A DNA stretch of 64,000 nt from positions 124,001 through 188,000 of the forward strand of contig NZ_CP172312.1 in assembly GCF_047946665.1 (NCBI RefSeq). The letters are read 5' to 3'. The notes beneath the pieces are model-generated. The model was given only the letters and a program-made list of their open reading frames with translations. It was not told the DNA's origin and searched no databases. The first letter of the stretch is position 1, and every line of letters starts with the position of its first letter. This DNA is from Allohahella sp002354735. GTDB taxonomy: Bacteria > Pseudomonadota > Gammaproteobacteria > Pseudomonadales > Oleiphilaceae. The position numbers and the translations under genes are program-made. Below are positions 1 through 8,355 of the stretch, one piece after another.

Positions 1-1
1 G

Positions 2-790
2 GCTGAGCTTTGTGAAACGCTCGCTGAGCTCGACCTGGGTCGCGCAGCCCAAGGCATCAGTCGTTTCATCGGCTCGGATTACGCAGGCCGGCTACCGCTC
101 TCTGAACTTTATCCGTGGCCCGAATCGCGGCAGCGGAATCTGCTGAGGTACTGGCTGAAGCGTCAGTCGCTATCATTATCTGAAGGCGCCTGGGCCGAAC
201 TGCTCGATGTCGTCGAACGCTCAGCCAGTGACAGCGGTCAGCAGGCGCACTTCGAGCTGGCAGGCGACGGCAACCATGACTGTGGCGCGAACGTCGAGCC
301 TCAGTCATGGTGCCTTTCACTTTACCAGCAAACGCTATTTGTGCATCAGGGCATCAAACAATCGCGGGAGGCTGGTGACCATGCGGGCTCGCTAGCTTGT
401 TTCGATACGTCTGTGCCTGATGCCGGCTTATGGCCTATGTACAGCACCATAATTGCACCTCAACCGGGACAGGTGGTGAGCTGTAGGCCAAGAACAGGTG
501 CGACGCTCGTCAAGGTGGCCGGGCGTGCCAGAACCACGACCTTGAAAAAACTGCTGTCCGAACGGCGTCTGCTGCCATGGGAGCGCGACGTACTGCCGCT
601 GATCTGTTACGACGGCGAGCCGGTCTGCATGCCCGGCGTCTTCGTATCTGCTGCTTACGCCCCCTCAGTCGCGGACAACAGTGATGATGTTGCGAAAGCA
701 CGGACGAGGCGCCTGTTGACCGTCGCCTGGCGGTCGCATGGCTTTGCCCCGGCTCAGCACATGGTCGTAATACCGCCAGTAATCCAGTAA
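2..790 (+). CDS. tilS: tRNA(Ile)-lysidine synthase, C-terminal part (truncated by window edge)
   Basis: An open frame runs in from the left edge (first complete codon at base 2) to TAA at 788-790. TilS converts the wobble C of the tRNA-Ile CAU anticodon to lysidine using lysine and ATP. The N-terminal PP-loop ATPase lies outside the window. What remains is the linker/substrate-binding part (RNLLRYWL, then a segment containing LYQQTLFVHQG) and the C-terminal TilS domain (KKLLSERRLLPWERD), which matches the family pattern of KK.FQE..VPPW.R in form. No start codon is present, so the gene begins upstream. The identity rests on these C-terminal signatures rather than on the catalytic domain. It is followed 66 bp later by glcB on the same strand. 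Confidence 0.85.
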   Translation, partial: AELCETLAELDLGRAAQGISRFIGSDYAGRLPLSELYPWPESRQRNLLRYWLKRQSLSLSEGAWAELLDVVERSASDSGQQAHFELAGDGNHDCGANVEPQSWCLSLYQQTLFVHQGIKQSREAGDHAGSLACFDTSVPDAGLWPMYSTIIAPQPGQVVSCRPRTGATLVKVAGRARTTTLKKLLSERRLLPWERDVLPLICYDGEPVCMPGVFVSAAYAPSVADNSDDVAKARTRRLLTVAWRSHGFAPAQHMVVIPPVIQ

Positions 791-856
791 ACTCTGCCGC
801 CTGAAATTCAATAGCACGGCACTCAGACATAATTTTCGTCAGGATGGGAAACAAGC

Positions 857-3037
857 ATGACGCAACGAGTTCAGGTTGGCGGTCTACAGGTCGCAGAAGT
901 ACTTTACAAGTTCATCAACGAGCAAGCGATTCCAGGCACGGATGTCGAGCCGGAAACGTTCTGGACAGCCCTTGAGAAGGCCGTCAATGAGCTCGGTCCC
1001 GAAAACAGGCAGCTGCTCGCCAAGCGCGATGAGATCCAGGCTCAGCTGGACGAATACAATCGCAAGCAGAACGGTCAGATCAAGGACCTCGGCGCCTACA
1101 AGCAATTCCTCAAGGACATCGGTTACATCGTTCCTGAAGGCGGCGACTTCAACATCACTACTGAAAATGTCGATCCTGAAATTGCCACCATGGCAGGTCC
1201 TCAGCTGGTCGTTCCGGTCATGAATGCACGCTTCGCGCTCAACGCGGCAAATGCGCGCTGGGGCAGCCTGTACGATGCGCTCTACGGTACCGATGTCATC
1301 TCCGAAGAAGGTGGCGCCAGCAAGGGGCCGGGTTACAACCCTGTTCGTGGCGACAAGGTCGTCGCGTATGCGAAGAAATTCCTGGATCAGGCCGCGCCCC
1401 TCGCCAAGGGCTCGCACAGCAATGCTGTAAGCTATGCCGTGGTCGACGGTCAGCTGAAGGTCAAGCTGGAGTCAGGTGACGAAACCACGCTGAAGACTGC
1501 GGACAAGTTCGCCGGCTACCAGGGTGCTGCTGGCCAGCCTGATGCAGTGCTGCTGCAGAATAACGGCCTGCGCTTCGAGATCCAGTTCGATGCTTCACAT
1601 CCGGTAGGCCAGACTGACAAGGCCCACATCAAGGATGTATTGATGGAAGCCGCCCTGACCACCATTCAGGACTGCGAAGACTCTGTAGCGGCTGTCGATG
1701 CCGAAGACAAGGTCGTGGTCTACTCGAACTGGCTCGGCCTGATGAAGGGCGACCTGGTTGAGAGCTTTGCGAAAGGCGGCTCGACCGTTACCCGCAAGCT
1801 CAATGACGATCGTGAATACAGCGCACCAGACGGCAGCGCGTTCAAGTTGCCAGGCCGGAGCCTGATGTTCGTGCGTAACGTCGGCCATCTGATGTCCAAC
1901 GATGCGATCATCGACAAGGACGGCAACGAGATTCAGGAAGGCATCATGGATGGTTTCGTGACCACCCTGATCGCTATCCACGACCTCAATGGCAGCAACA
2001 CTGTTAGCAACAGCCGACATGGCAGCGTTTACATCGTGAAGCCGAAGATGCATGGTCCTGACGAAGTTGCGCTCACCGTCAAGCTGTTCGACCAGATCGA
2101 GCAGGGCCTGGGTCTGCCGCAGAATACCATCAAGGTCGGCATCATGGATGAAGAGCGTCGCACTACGGTCAACCTGAAGGAATGTATCCGACAGGCGAAA
2201 GATCGGGTCGTCTTCATCAATACCGGCTTCCTGGACAGAACCGGCGATGAAATCCATACCAGCATGGAACTGGCACCGGTAGTGCGTAAGGGACCAATGA
2301 AGCAGCAAGCATGGATTGGTGCCTACGAAAACTGGAACGTCGACGTAGGTCTGGAGACGGGCCTCAATGGCAAGGCACAGATCGGCAAGGGCATGTGGCC
2401 CATTCCTGATCAGATGGCGCAGATGATGGAAGCCAAGATTGGCCATCCAAAGTCTGGCGCCAACTGCGCCTGGGTGCCTTCACCAACAGCAGCAACGCTC
2501 CACGCGCTGCACTACCATCAGGTTGACGTCATGTCGCTGCAGCAGGAACTGAAGTCACGCGAGCACGCCAAGCTTGACGACATCCTGACTGTGCCGGTCC
2601 TGAAAGATCCGCAGTCACTGACCGCTGAAGACAAGAAGCAGGAACTGGACAACAACTGCCAGGGTCTGCTCGGCTACGTCGTACGCTGGGTTGAAAGTGG
2701 TGTTGGCTGTTCGAAGGTGCCGGACATCAACGATGTGGGTCTGATGGAAGACCGTGCGACGCTGCGTATTTCCAGTCAGCACATCGCCAACTGGCTGCGT
2801 CATGGTCTGTACACCAAAGAAGAAGTCATGGAAGCCATGAAGCGTATGGCCAAGATCGTTGACGAGCAGAACGCGTCTGATCCTGGCTATAAGGCCATGT
2901 CTGCCAACTTCGACTCAAGTGTTGCTTTCGAAGCAGCCTGCGATCTCGTGTTCAAGGGTACCGAGCAGCCTAACGGCTACACCGAGCCCCTGCTGCACGC
3001 CTACCGCCGCAAGGCCAAGGCTCAGGCTTCAGCCTGA
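857..3037 (+). CDS. glcB: Malate synthase G
   Basis: Condenses glyoxylate with acetyl-CoA to malate (glyoxylate bypass and glycolate use), cytosolic and monomeric. The 726-residue length is typical of the G isoform, much longer than the A isoform. Recognisable blocks include the N-terminal helical clasp (RVQVGGLQVAEVLYKFIN), LTTIQDCEDSVAAVDAEDK, the barrel motif NSRHGSVYIVKPKMHGP, GIMDEERRTTVNL, and FINTGFLDRTGDEIHTSME. The ATG at 857 follows a purine-rich GGATGGGAAACAAG. It stands alone, convergent with tcdA after a 51-bp GC-rich gap. No isocitrate lyase gene is nearby, so it could serve glycolate as well as acetate metabolism. Confidence 0.97.
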   Translation: MTQRVQVGGLQVAEVLYKFINEQAIPGTDVEPETFWTALEKAVNELGPENRQLLAKRDEIQAQLDEYNRKQNGQIKDLGAYKQFLKDIGYIVPEGGDFNITTENVDPEIATMAGPQLVVPVMNARFALNAANARWGSLYDALYGTDVISEEGGASKGPGYNPVRGDKVVAYAKKFLDQAAPLAKGSHSNAVSYAVVDGQLKVKLESGDETTLKTADKFAGYQGAAGQPDAVLLQNNGLRFEIQFDASHPVGQTDKAHIKDVLMEAALTTIQDCEDSVAAVDAEDKVVVYSNWLGLMKGDLVESFAKGGSTVTRKLNDDREYSAPDGSAFKLPGRSLMFVRNVGHLMSNDAIIDKDGNEIQEGIMDGFVTTLIAIHDLNGSNTVSNSRHGSVYIVKPKMHGPDEVALTVKLFDQIEQGLGLPQNTIKVGIMDEERRTTVNLKECIRQAKDRVVFINTGFLDRTGDEIHTSMELAPVVRKGPMKQQAWIGAYENWNVDVGLETGLNGKAQIGKGMWPIPDQMAQMMEAKIGHPKSGANCAWVPSPTAATLHALHYHQVDVMSLQQELKSREHAKLDDILTVPVLKDPQSLTAEDKKQELDNNCQGLLGYVVRWVESGVGCSKVPDINDVGLMEDRATLRISSQHIANWLRHGLYTKEEVMEAMKRMAKIVDEQNASDPGYKAMSANFDSSVAFEAACDLVFKGTEQPNGYTEPLLHAYRRKAKAQASA

Positions 3038-3088
3038 ATCTGAAGGCCTGACCTCGCCGGCCGGTCCCTCGGGGCTGGCCCGCCGGTA

Positions 3089-3952
3089 TCAGCGCGCCGG
3101 CTGTCCCGCAAGCTTCGCCAGGGCTATCGCACTCAGCGCGAGCCCGAAGCTGGCGGTAACTGCCATGCTCGCACCGTAACCAGTCGCACAGTCCAGCCTC
3201 ATGGACTGCTGCGCTGCGCCTCCGATCAGGTCGTCCGCGGGTATACCCTCATCAATACCTTCGACAGCACAGGCCTCAGCCTGTATTGGCAGTTTCGCCT
3301 GTTCGGCTGAAAACACCGCCGGTATGCCAAAGCGCCGCTTGGGATTCACCGAGAAGCCATACTCCTGCCGCAATAACCGACGCACCTTCGCCAGCAAGGC
3401 ATCGTGATAGGTCACGCTGAGGTCACTTCGCTGTAGCTGAAAGGGATCGATCAGTCCCCCGGCAGCGCCAGCTGTCGCCACTGGAATCTTGTTCCGCGCA
3501 CAATAGGCCAGCAGGGCGACCTTATGTTTCACCGAATCGATGGCATCGATGACGAAATCATAATCACGGCCAATCGTTGATTCGAGGTTGCTCTTCGTCA
3601 CAAAGGTGGGGTGGGCTCGAATCACGGCGAGTGGATTGATGTCGCGGAACCGCGCCGCCAGGGCCTCACACTTCATCTGTCCAATGGTGGCATTAGTAGC
3701 ATGGAGCTGCCGATTGGTGTTCGACATGCAGATATCGTCGAGATCGAAGAGGTCAATCTGCCCTATGCCTGAGCGCACCATGGATTCTGCGGCCCATGAT
3801 CCCACGCCACCCAAGCCAACGACTGCCACGCGAGCCTTGATGAATCGCGAGAGTGCGTTAGGGCCATAAAGGCGACTCGTACCACCGAAGCGCGCTTGCC
3901 AACCTTTGTCCTCCGGGTCTGTTCCGGCACTGTTTGCAATATCCTGATGCAT
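3089..3952 (-). CDS. tcdA: tRNA threonylcarbamoyladenosine dehydratase TcdA
   Basis: E1/MoeB/ThiF-superfamily enzyme that uses ATP to cyclise t6A37 of ANN-decoding tRNAs to ct6A. The 287-residue protein has RFGGTSRLYG near the N terminus, the nucleotide-binding glycine motif VVGLGGVGSWAAE at about residues 43-55, the acidic LFDLDDICMSNTNRQ typical of the family, and DFVIDAIDSVKHKVAL. A hydrophobic C-terminal segment (residues about 260-280, TASFGLALSAIALAKLAG) agrees with the membrane-association tail known in TcdA proteins. ThiF and MoeB are alternatives, but the RFGG...N.NRQ pattern and the absence of a zinc CXXC pair favour TcdA. The start is ATG at 3952, transcribed divergently from the receiver-CheC gene with only 58 bp between them. 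Confidence 0.93.
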   Translation of the reverse strand: MHQDIANSAGTDPEDKGWQARFGGTSRLYGPNALSRFIKARVAVVGLGGVGSWAAESMVRSGIGQIDLFDLDDICMSNTNRQLHATNATIGQMKCEALAARFRDINPLAVIRAHPTFVTKSNLESTIGRDYDFVIDAIDSVKHKVALLAYCARNKIPVATAGAAGGLIDPFQLQRSDLSVTYHDALLAKVRRLLRQEYGFSVNPKRRFGIPAVFSAEQAKLPIQAEACAVEGIDEGIPADDLIGGAAQQSMRLDCATGYGASMAVTASFGLALSAIALAKLAGQPAR

Positions 3953-4010
3953 GCACTTTACTGAGTGTTAAAACAAGGCCCCTGTATAAGCCATAGCGAC
4001 CAGTGAATCA

Positions 4011-5030
4011 ATGACCACACCTGTTCTGATCTGCGATGACTCAAGCGTCGCGCGAAAACAAATGGCCAAATCGCTCCCTCAAAATTGGGACATCGAGATC
4101 TCCTTCGCAAAGCACGGCGGTGAGGCGATCGAGCTTATCAGGCAGGGCAAAGGAGACATTCTCTTCCTTGACCTGAATATGCCTGTGATGGACGGCTACG
4201 AAACGCTGTCGGTGATAGCCAAAGAGGATCTGCCTAGCATCGTCGTGGTTGTGTCGGGCGACATTCAGCCGGATGCGCGTAAACGCGTCATGCAGCTCGG
4301 TGCTGCCGACTTCATCCGTAAGCCGATTGGAACGGATGAGTTGGCCGAGATCCTCCAGCGCCTGGGTATTCTGGGTCCTGGTTCGGAGACGCCGACAGCC
4401 CAGCCCGCGCTTACGCCCACTATGCTCGAAAAGAGTGGCAAGACCAGTGAGCTGGATGCTTACCAGGAGATTGCCAACGTCGCGATGGGACAGGCCGCGG
4501 ATCTGCTTGCCAGACTGCTCGACGTATTCATTCTTCTGCCGGTGCCTCAGGTCAACCTGCTAGAGCAGAGCGAGCTCCGGATGGCTCTGCAGGCCACACA
4601 GGATCAAGACAGCTACTCGGCGGTCTGTCAGGGATTCATTGGCTCTGGAATTGCTGGGGAGGCATTGTTGCTGTTTCATGATGCCAGCTTCGCGGACCTT
4701 GCCCGTCTTATGAAATATAAGGGCGAACTTGATGCACTCGGCGAATTGGAACTGTTGATGGACACGGCTTCGATCCTCATCGGCGCCTGTACCAAGGGCA
4801 TAGCTGAGCAAATGGATATCTCATTCAGCCAGGGACATCCTCAGGTGCTTGGTCAACACGTCGATGTATCCCAGCTCATGGAGAATAACCAGTGGAACTG
4901 GGAGCGCATGCTTGCCATCGAAATTGCCTACAAGGTCGAGAACTACAACATTCAGTGCGATCTGCTACTGATGTTTACTGAAGATTCTCTCCCGGTCATG
5001 CGCGACAAGGTCGCGTACCTCATTGAATAA
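4011..5030 (+). CDS. Response regulator: receiver plus CheC/CheX-type phosphatase domain
   Basis: A 339-residue two-domain protein. Residues 1-125 are a receiver (ICDDSSVARKQM acidic pocket, phosphoacceptor D54 in ILFLDLNMPVMDG, and KP at about residues 104-105). After a Pro/Thr linker, residues about 148-339 resemble CheC/CheX/FliY phosphatases: QEIANVAMGQAADLL carries the E-x-x-N dephosphorylation motif followed by Pro about 21 residues on. The second repeat (MDTASILIGACTK) has D and S where E and N are expected, so probably only one active centre remains. Such proteins dephosphorylate phospho-CheY-like receivers. The next gene, 42 bp downstream, is a PAS-GGDEF protein, suggesting a two-gene signalling unit linking receiver dephosphorylation to c-di-GMP. 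The partner is unknown, and no chemotaxis operon is present here. Confidence 0.85.
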   Translation: MTTPVLICDDSSVARKQMAKSLPQNWDIEISFAKHGGEAIELIRQGKGDILFLDLNMPVMDGYETLSVIAKEDLPSIVVVVSGDIQPDARKRVMQLGAADFIRKPIGTDELAEILQRLGILGPGSETPTAQPALTPTMLEKSGKTSELDAYQEIANVAMGQAADLLARLLDVFILLPVPQVNLLEQSELRMALQATQDQDSYSAVCQGFIGSGIAGEALLLFHDASFADLARLMKYKGELDALGELELLMDTASILIGACTKGIAEQMDISFSQGHPQVLGQHVDVSQLMENNQWNWERMLAIEIAYKVENYNIQCDLLLMFTEDSLPVMRDKVAYLIE

Positions 5031-5072
5031 ATCCCTTATGAACAGTGTTGGCGCCAGCAAAGGATATCTACG

Positions 5073-6035
5073 ATGACTGCACCGGAAAACCTGGATGCTG
5101 GTGAATTTCACTGGCTGATGGATATGCTGCAGACCATAGACGTTGGTCTGGTGGTATTGGACAGGAGCTACCGCGTGCAGGCCTGGAACAGCTTCATGGA
5201 AAATCACAGCGGCAAGAAGCCTCATGCCGTGAGGGACAAAGTCATCTTTGACCTGTTTACCGAAATTCCGAAAGACTGGTTCTTCAGTAAGACCCAGGCG
5301 GTATTCCTGTTGCAGAATCGGACTTTCACCACCTGGACCCAGCGGCCCTACCTGTTTCGCTTCCGGAACTATCGGCCGATAACGGGCACCGAGCCTTACA
5401 TGTTCCAGAACATCACGATCTCCCCGCTGATCTCGGCGTCGGGTCAGGTCGATCACATCTGCCTGATTATTTACGACGTGACGGATATCGCGACCAATTC
5501 CAAGCAACTCCAGGCCGCCAATGACAAGCTTGGGTACCTCAGCAGAACTGATGCCCTGACTGGCCTGAACAACCGGGGTGCCTGGCAGGAGTCGCTAAAA
5601 GCCGAATACTCGAGACACAAGCGTACCGGTCAGAATAGCACCCTGGTCATGTTCGACATCGATCATTTCAAGAAGGTCAATGACACCTACGGTCACCCTG
5701 CGGGGGATGAGGTCATAAAGAAAACGGCTTCAGTACTGCTCGAAACCATGCGTGAAACCGATATTTCCGGACGATACGGTGGTGAGGAATTTACCATCAT
5801 TCTGGTTGATACACCTCCTGAAAACGCCATGATATTTGCCGAGCGATTGCGCAAGAAGATCGAGGCGCTCACCGTTCATCATGAGGGCACCGCCATCCGA
5901 TGGACGATTTCGCTAGGTATCGCCCCGGTGGATGATTCGGTAACTGAGCCGATGCAGTGGGTAGAACATGCCGACCAGGCACTTTATAAGTCAAAGCAGG
6001 GCGGTCGCAATCGCTCGACGCATTATGCTCCCTGA
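5073..6035 (+). CDS. PAS-GGDEF diguanylate cyclase
   Basis: A 320-residue soluble protein predicted to make c-di-GMP from two GTP. Residues about 10-125 form a PAS-like sensor (TIDVGLVVLDRSYRVQAWN). A short helix (TNSKQLQAANDKLGYLSRTD) leads into the GGDEF domain at about 160-318 with DALTGLNNRGAW, FDIDHFKKVNDTYGHPAGD, active-site GGEEF, and SLGIAPVDD. An RxxD inhibitory site (RETD) lies exactly five residues before GGEEF, so product feedback inhibition is expected. The ATG at 5073 has an AAAGGA ribosome site eight bases upstream. It is probably cotranscribed with the receiver-CheC gene. Confidence 0.93.
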   Translation: MTAPENLDAGEFHWLMDMLQTIDVGLVVLDRSYRVQAWNSFMENHSGKKPHAVRDKVIFDLFTEIPKDWFFSKTQAVFLLQNRTFTTWTQRPYLFRFRNYRPITGTEPYMFQNITISPLISASGQVDHICLIIYDVTDIATNSKQLQAANDKLGYLSRTDALTGLNNRGAWQESLKAEYSRHKRTGQNSTLVMFDIDHFKKVNDTYGHPAGDEVIKKTASVLLETMRETDISGRYGGEEFTIILVDTPPENAMIFAERLRKKIEALTVHHEGTAIRWTISLGIAPVDDSVTEPMQWVEHADQALYKSKQGGRNRSTHYAP

Positions 6036-6072
6036 AAACCACGCTTGCAGATAACTGTACAGCAATCCATAT

Positions 6073-6116
6073 TCTATGGCTGATGGTATACATTAGACAG
6101 CTCATCCAGCCATAGA
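6073..6116. repeat. Inverted repeat upstream of the ABC1 kinase gene
   Basis: TCTATGGCTG (6073-6082) and its exact complement CAGCCATAGA (6107-6116) flank 24 bases. Adding ATG/CAT on the inner side (with a one-base bulge) lengthens the pairing. The right arm ends six bases before the AGGTG ribosome site of the downstream TTG start. There is no T-run, so a simple terminator for the upstream diguanylate cyclase is less likely than an operator or a 5'-UTR hairpin. Confidence 0.5.
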
Positions 6117-6131
6117 TATTCAGGTGTACTC

Positions 6132-7475
6132 TTGACCAACGACAAGGACAGCAAGCCCGGTAAAGCCAGGGTCACGCCTGTCAGCCGTACTCGACGATTC
6201 TTCAAACTGGCTGGCATGACTGCATCGGTCGCCAGTAATTATGCCGGCCAGAAGATTCGCCGCCAGTTCACCGACGAACAGAAGCACGACGAGCAGAAAG
6301 CCGAGAGCTACGACAAGATGGCTGCCCGCATCGTCGATACCCTCGGGGAACTCAAAGGTGCGGTGATGAAAGTGGGGCAGGTGGCCTCGCAGACCCAGGA
6401 CTTCCTCCCGAAAGAGTTCTCGAAAGCCTTGCAGCGCCTGCAAAAGGAAGCGCCGCCGATGGATTTCGAGGTGATTGCTAAGCAGATCGAAGAAGAGCTT
6501 GGCGCGAGCCATAACAGCCTCTTCGCCACCTTCGATGAAGAACCCTATGCCGCCGCCTCGATTGGTCAGGTACATCGTGCAACCACGCGAGAAGGGCAGG
6601 AGGTCATCGTCAAGGTGCAGTACCCAGGGGTGGGTGGATCAGTCGACTCCGATTTGAAGCAGCTGCGACTGGCACTGAAACTCGGTGGGCTACTGAAGAT
6701 GCCGAAGGAGTCTGTTGACCAGCTTTTTGCTGAGATTCGCGCGCGTCTCATCGAGGAACTCGACTATGAGAACGAGGCGAGAAATGTCGAGCTCTTCCGT
6801 GGCTTTCACAAGGACGAGCCGAAGGTCCTGATACCCGCTGTGCTGACGGGGTTGAGCTCACGTCGCGTGCTGACAATGGAATATGTCGCTGGGGATCATG
6901 TCAGTGAAGTGACTACTGAACGCTACGACCAAGCCACCATCAATGAAATCGGTGAGCGTCTTTTCCGAACGATGGCAGATCAGCTGTTCAAATTTAAAGC
7001 CATTCATGGCGACCCCCACGCGGGCAACTTCGCCTTCCGCCCTGATGGCACCCTTATCATCTATGATTTTGGCTGCGTCAAAAAGCTCAAGCCGGAGATC
7101 GTGGTGGCCTACCGAAAGGCGGTCAATGCTGCTCTAGCGGAAGACTACGCCGCTCTTGATCGATTCATGATCGACCTCGGGGTCAGGGTTGAAGAGATGC
7201 CAGCCGTTGATGAGGCGTATTATGCTTTGTGGCGCGACATTATCATCCAACCCTTCAGCGAAGACAGCTACGACTTCAGGTCGGGTGATGTGCATTTGAA
7301 AGTTGCAGCCAAAGCCAATACTGTATTCCAGCATCTGGCGTCGTTCAAACCGCCGGTGGAAACGCTCTTCATCGACAGAATGATTGCTGGTCATTACTGG
7401 ATCATGAAGGGGCTTGGCGTACAGGCGGCTTTCAAGCCATTGCTGGACCACTATCTCAAGACGGAATCGATCTGA
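6132..7475 (+). CDS. ABC1/AarF-family atypical kinase
   Basis: A 447-residue member of the ABC1 (ADCK/UbiB) atypical kinase family. The family hallmarks are present: KxGQ in LKGAVMKVGQVASQ (about residues 74-88), the Ala-rich loop AAASIGQVHRA in place of a glycine loop (about 141), VKVQYPG, the catalytic-loop-like HGDPHAGNF, and IYDFGCVK as the metal-binding DFG. UbiB proper has two C-terminal transmembrane helices; here the C terminus (KPLLDHYLKTESI) has none, so this is better called a soluble ABC1 protein than UbiB. The start is TTG at 6132 with AGGTG just upstream. The true substrate of the family is mostly a lipid or quinone-related process, not protein phosphorylation. Confidence 0.88.
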   Translation: MTNDKDSKPGKARVTPVSRTRRFFKLAGMTASVASNYAGQKIRRQFTDEQKHDEQKAESYDKMAARIVDTLGELKGAVMKVGQVASQTQDFLPKEFSKALQRLQKEAPPMDFEVIAKQIEEELGASHNSLFATFDEEPYAAASIGQVHRATTREGQEVIVKVQYPGVGGSVDSDLKQLRLALKLGGLLKMPKESVDQLFAEIRARLIEELDYENEARNVELFRGFHKDEPKVLIPAVLTGLSSRRVLTMEYVAGDHVSEVTTERYDQATINEIGERLFRTMADQLFKFKAIHGDPHAGNFAFRPDGTLIIYDFGCVKKLKPEIVVAYRKAVNAALAEDYAALDRFMIDLGVRVEEMPAVDEAYYALWRDIIIQPFSEDSYDFRSGDVHLKVAAKANTVFQHLASFKPPVETLFIDRMIAGHYWIMKGLGVQAAFKPLLDHYLKTESI

Positions 7476-7503
7476 TTCCGCTCACCCGTTTTTGGAAACT
7501 CAT

Positions 7504-8355
7504 ATGCAACTGTTGAAAGAACTCACGCTCGAGTCGCTCGAAGAAACTCGATATGAGCACCTGACGCTTAAGGTCAATGAGCATGTCGCTACGGTGACAC
7601 TGTCCCGCCCGGATAAGGCCAATGCGCTCAACATGAGACTGTGGGCTGAGGTGGGGCAGGTTTTTGAAGCTATTGATCAGGTTGCGGAGATCAGGGTCGC
7701 GATTCTGGCAGGAGAGGGCAAGCATTTTTGCGGCGGCATCGACCTTGCAGAGTTCTCAGCCATTTTTACCGCTAAGCGCGATTGTGAGGGTCGTTTCCGC
7801 GAGCGACTGCGTCGTCAGATACTCGCCATGCAGAACAGCTTCACTGCTATCGAACGTTGTCGGGTACCGGTTATTGCCGCCGTGCATGGCGCCGTTATTG
7901 GTGGTGCGATCGATATGATAACCTGCTGTGATATGCGCTATGCCAGCTGCGATGCAAAATTTTCCATCCGCGAAATCGACATCGGTATGACAGCAGACGT
8001 CGGCACACTGCAGCGGCTGCCAAAAATCATTCCCGATGGCATCATGCGTGAGCTTGCCTATACGGGCCGTGAGTTTGGTGCTGAGGAAGCCAGGGGCATG
8101 GGGCTGGTCAATGCTGTGGCCGGGGACAAGTCAGCGCTGGATATGCTGGTCGGAGAAGTGGCTGCTCAGATTGCCAGCAAGGCGCCCCTGGCTATTCGTG
8201 GAACCAAGGAGATGATCCTGTTCTCACGCGACCACAGTGTCGAGGAGGGGCTGAATTACATAGCGACCTGGAATTCAGCCATGATCCTGAGCGATGACAT
8301 TCAGCAGGCCATGAAGGCCAGAATGACCAGAACTGCGCCGGAATTCAAGAATTGA
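7504..8355 (+). CDS. Crotonase-fold enzyme, delta(3,5)-delta(2,4)-dienoyl-CoA isomerase-like
   Basis: A 283-residue enoyl-CoA hydratase/isomerase family protein. The oxyanion-hole segments are GEGKHFCGGIDL and HGAVIGGAIDMITCCDMRYAS. The segment REIDIGMTADVGTLQRLPK is characteristic of dienoyl-CoA isomerase (ECH1), where the acidic residues equivalent to D in ADVGTLQRLPK act in double-bond shuffling, so the likely role is beta-oxidation of unsaturated fatty acids with odd-position double bonds. An upstream in-frame start at 7414 would overlap the kinase gene; ATG 7504, with TTGGAAA upstream, gives the normal family length. The next gene, hemH, starts at TTG 8352 overlapping this stop. Confidence 0.88.
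   Translation: MQLLKELTLESLEETRYEHLTLKVNEHVATVTLSRPDKANALNMRLWAEVGQVFEAIDQVAEIRVAILAGEGKHFCGGIDLAEFSAIFTAKRDCEGRFRERLRRQILAMQNSFTAIERCRVPVIAAVHGAVIGGAIDMITCCDMRYASCDAKFSIREIDIGMTADVGTLQRLPKIIPDGIMRELAYTGREFGAEEARGMGLVNAVAGDKSALDMLVGEVAAQIASKAPLAIRGTKEMILFSRDHSVEEGLNYIATWNSAMILSDDIQQAMKARMTRTAPEFKN

Noticed and set aside
1595..2446. 283-residue minus-strand ORF inside glcB
   Set aside because: Shadow frame of a highly conserved gene with high GC third positions; no recognisable domain.
3038..3088. GC-rich inverted segments between glcB and tcdA as a bidirectional terminator
   Set aside because: Pairing is imperfect and there is no T-run on either strand.
7414..7503. Longer start for the crotonase gene
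   Set aside because: It would overlap the ABC1 kinase gene by 62 nt with no ribosome site; the 283-residue form fits the family.
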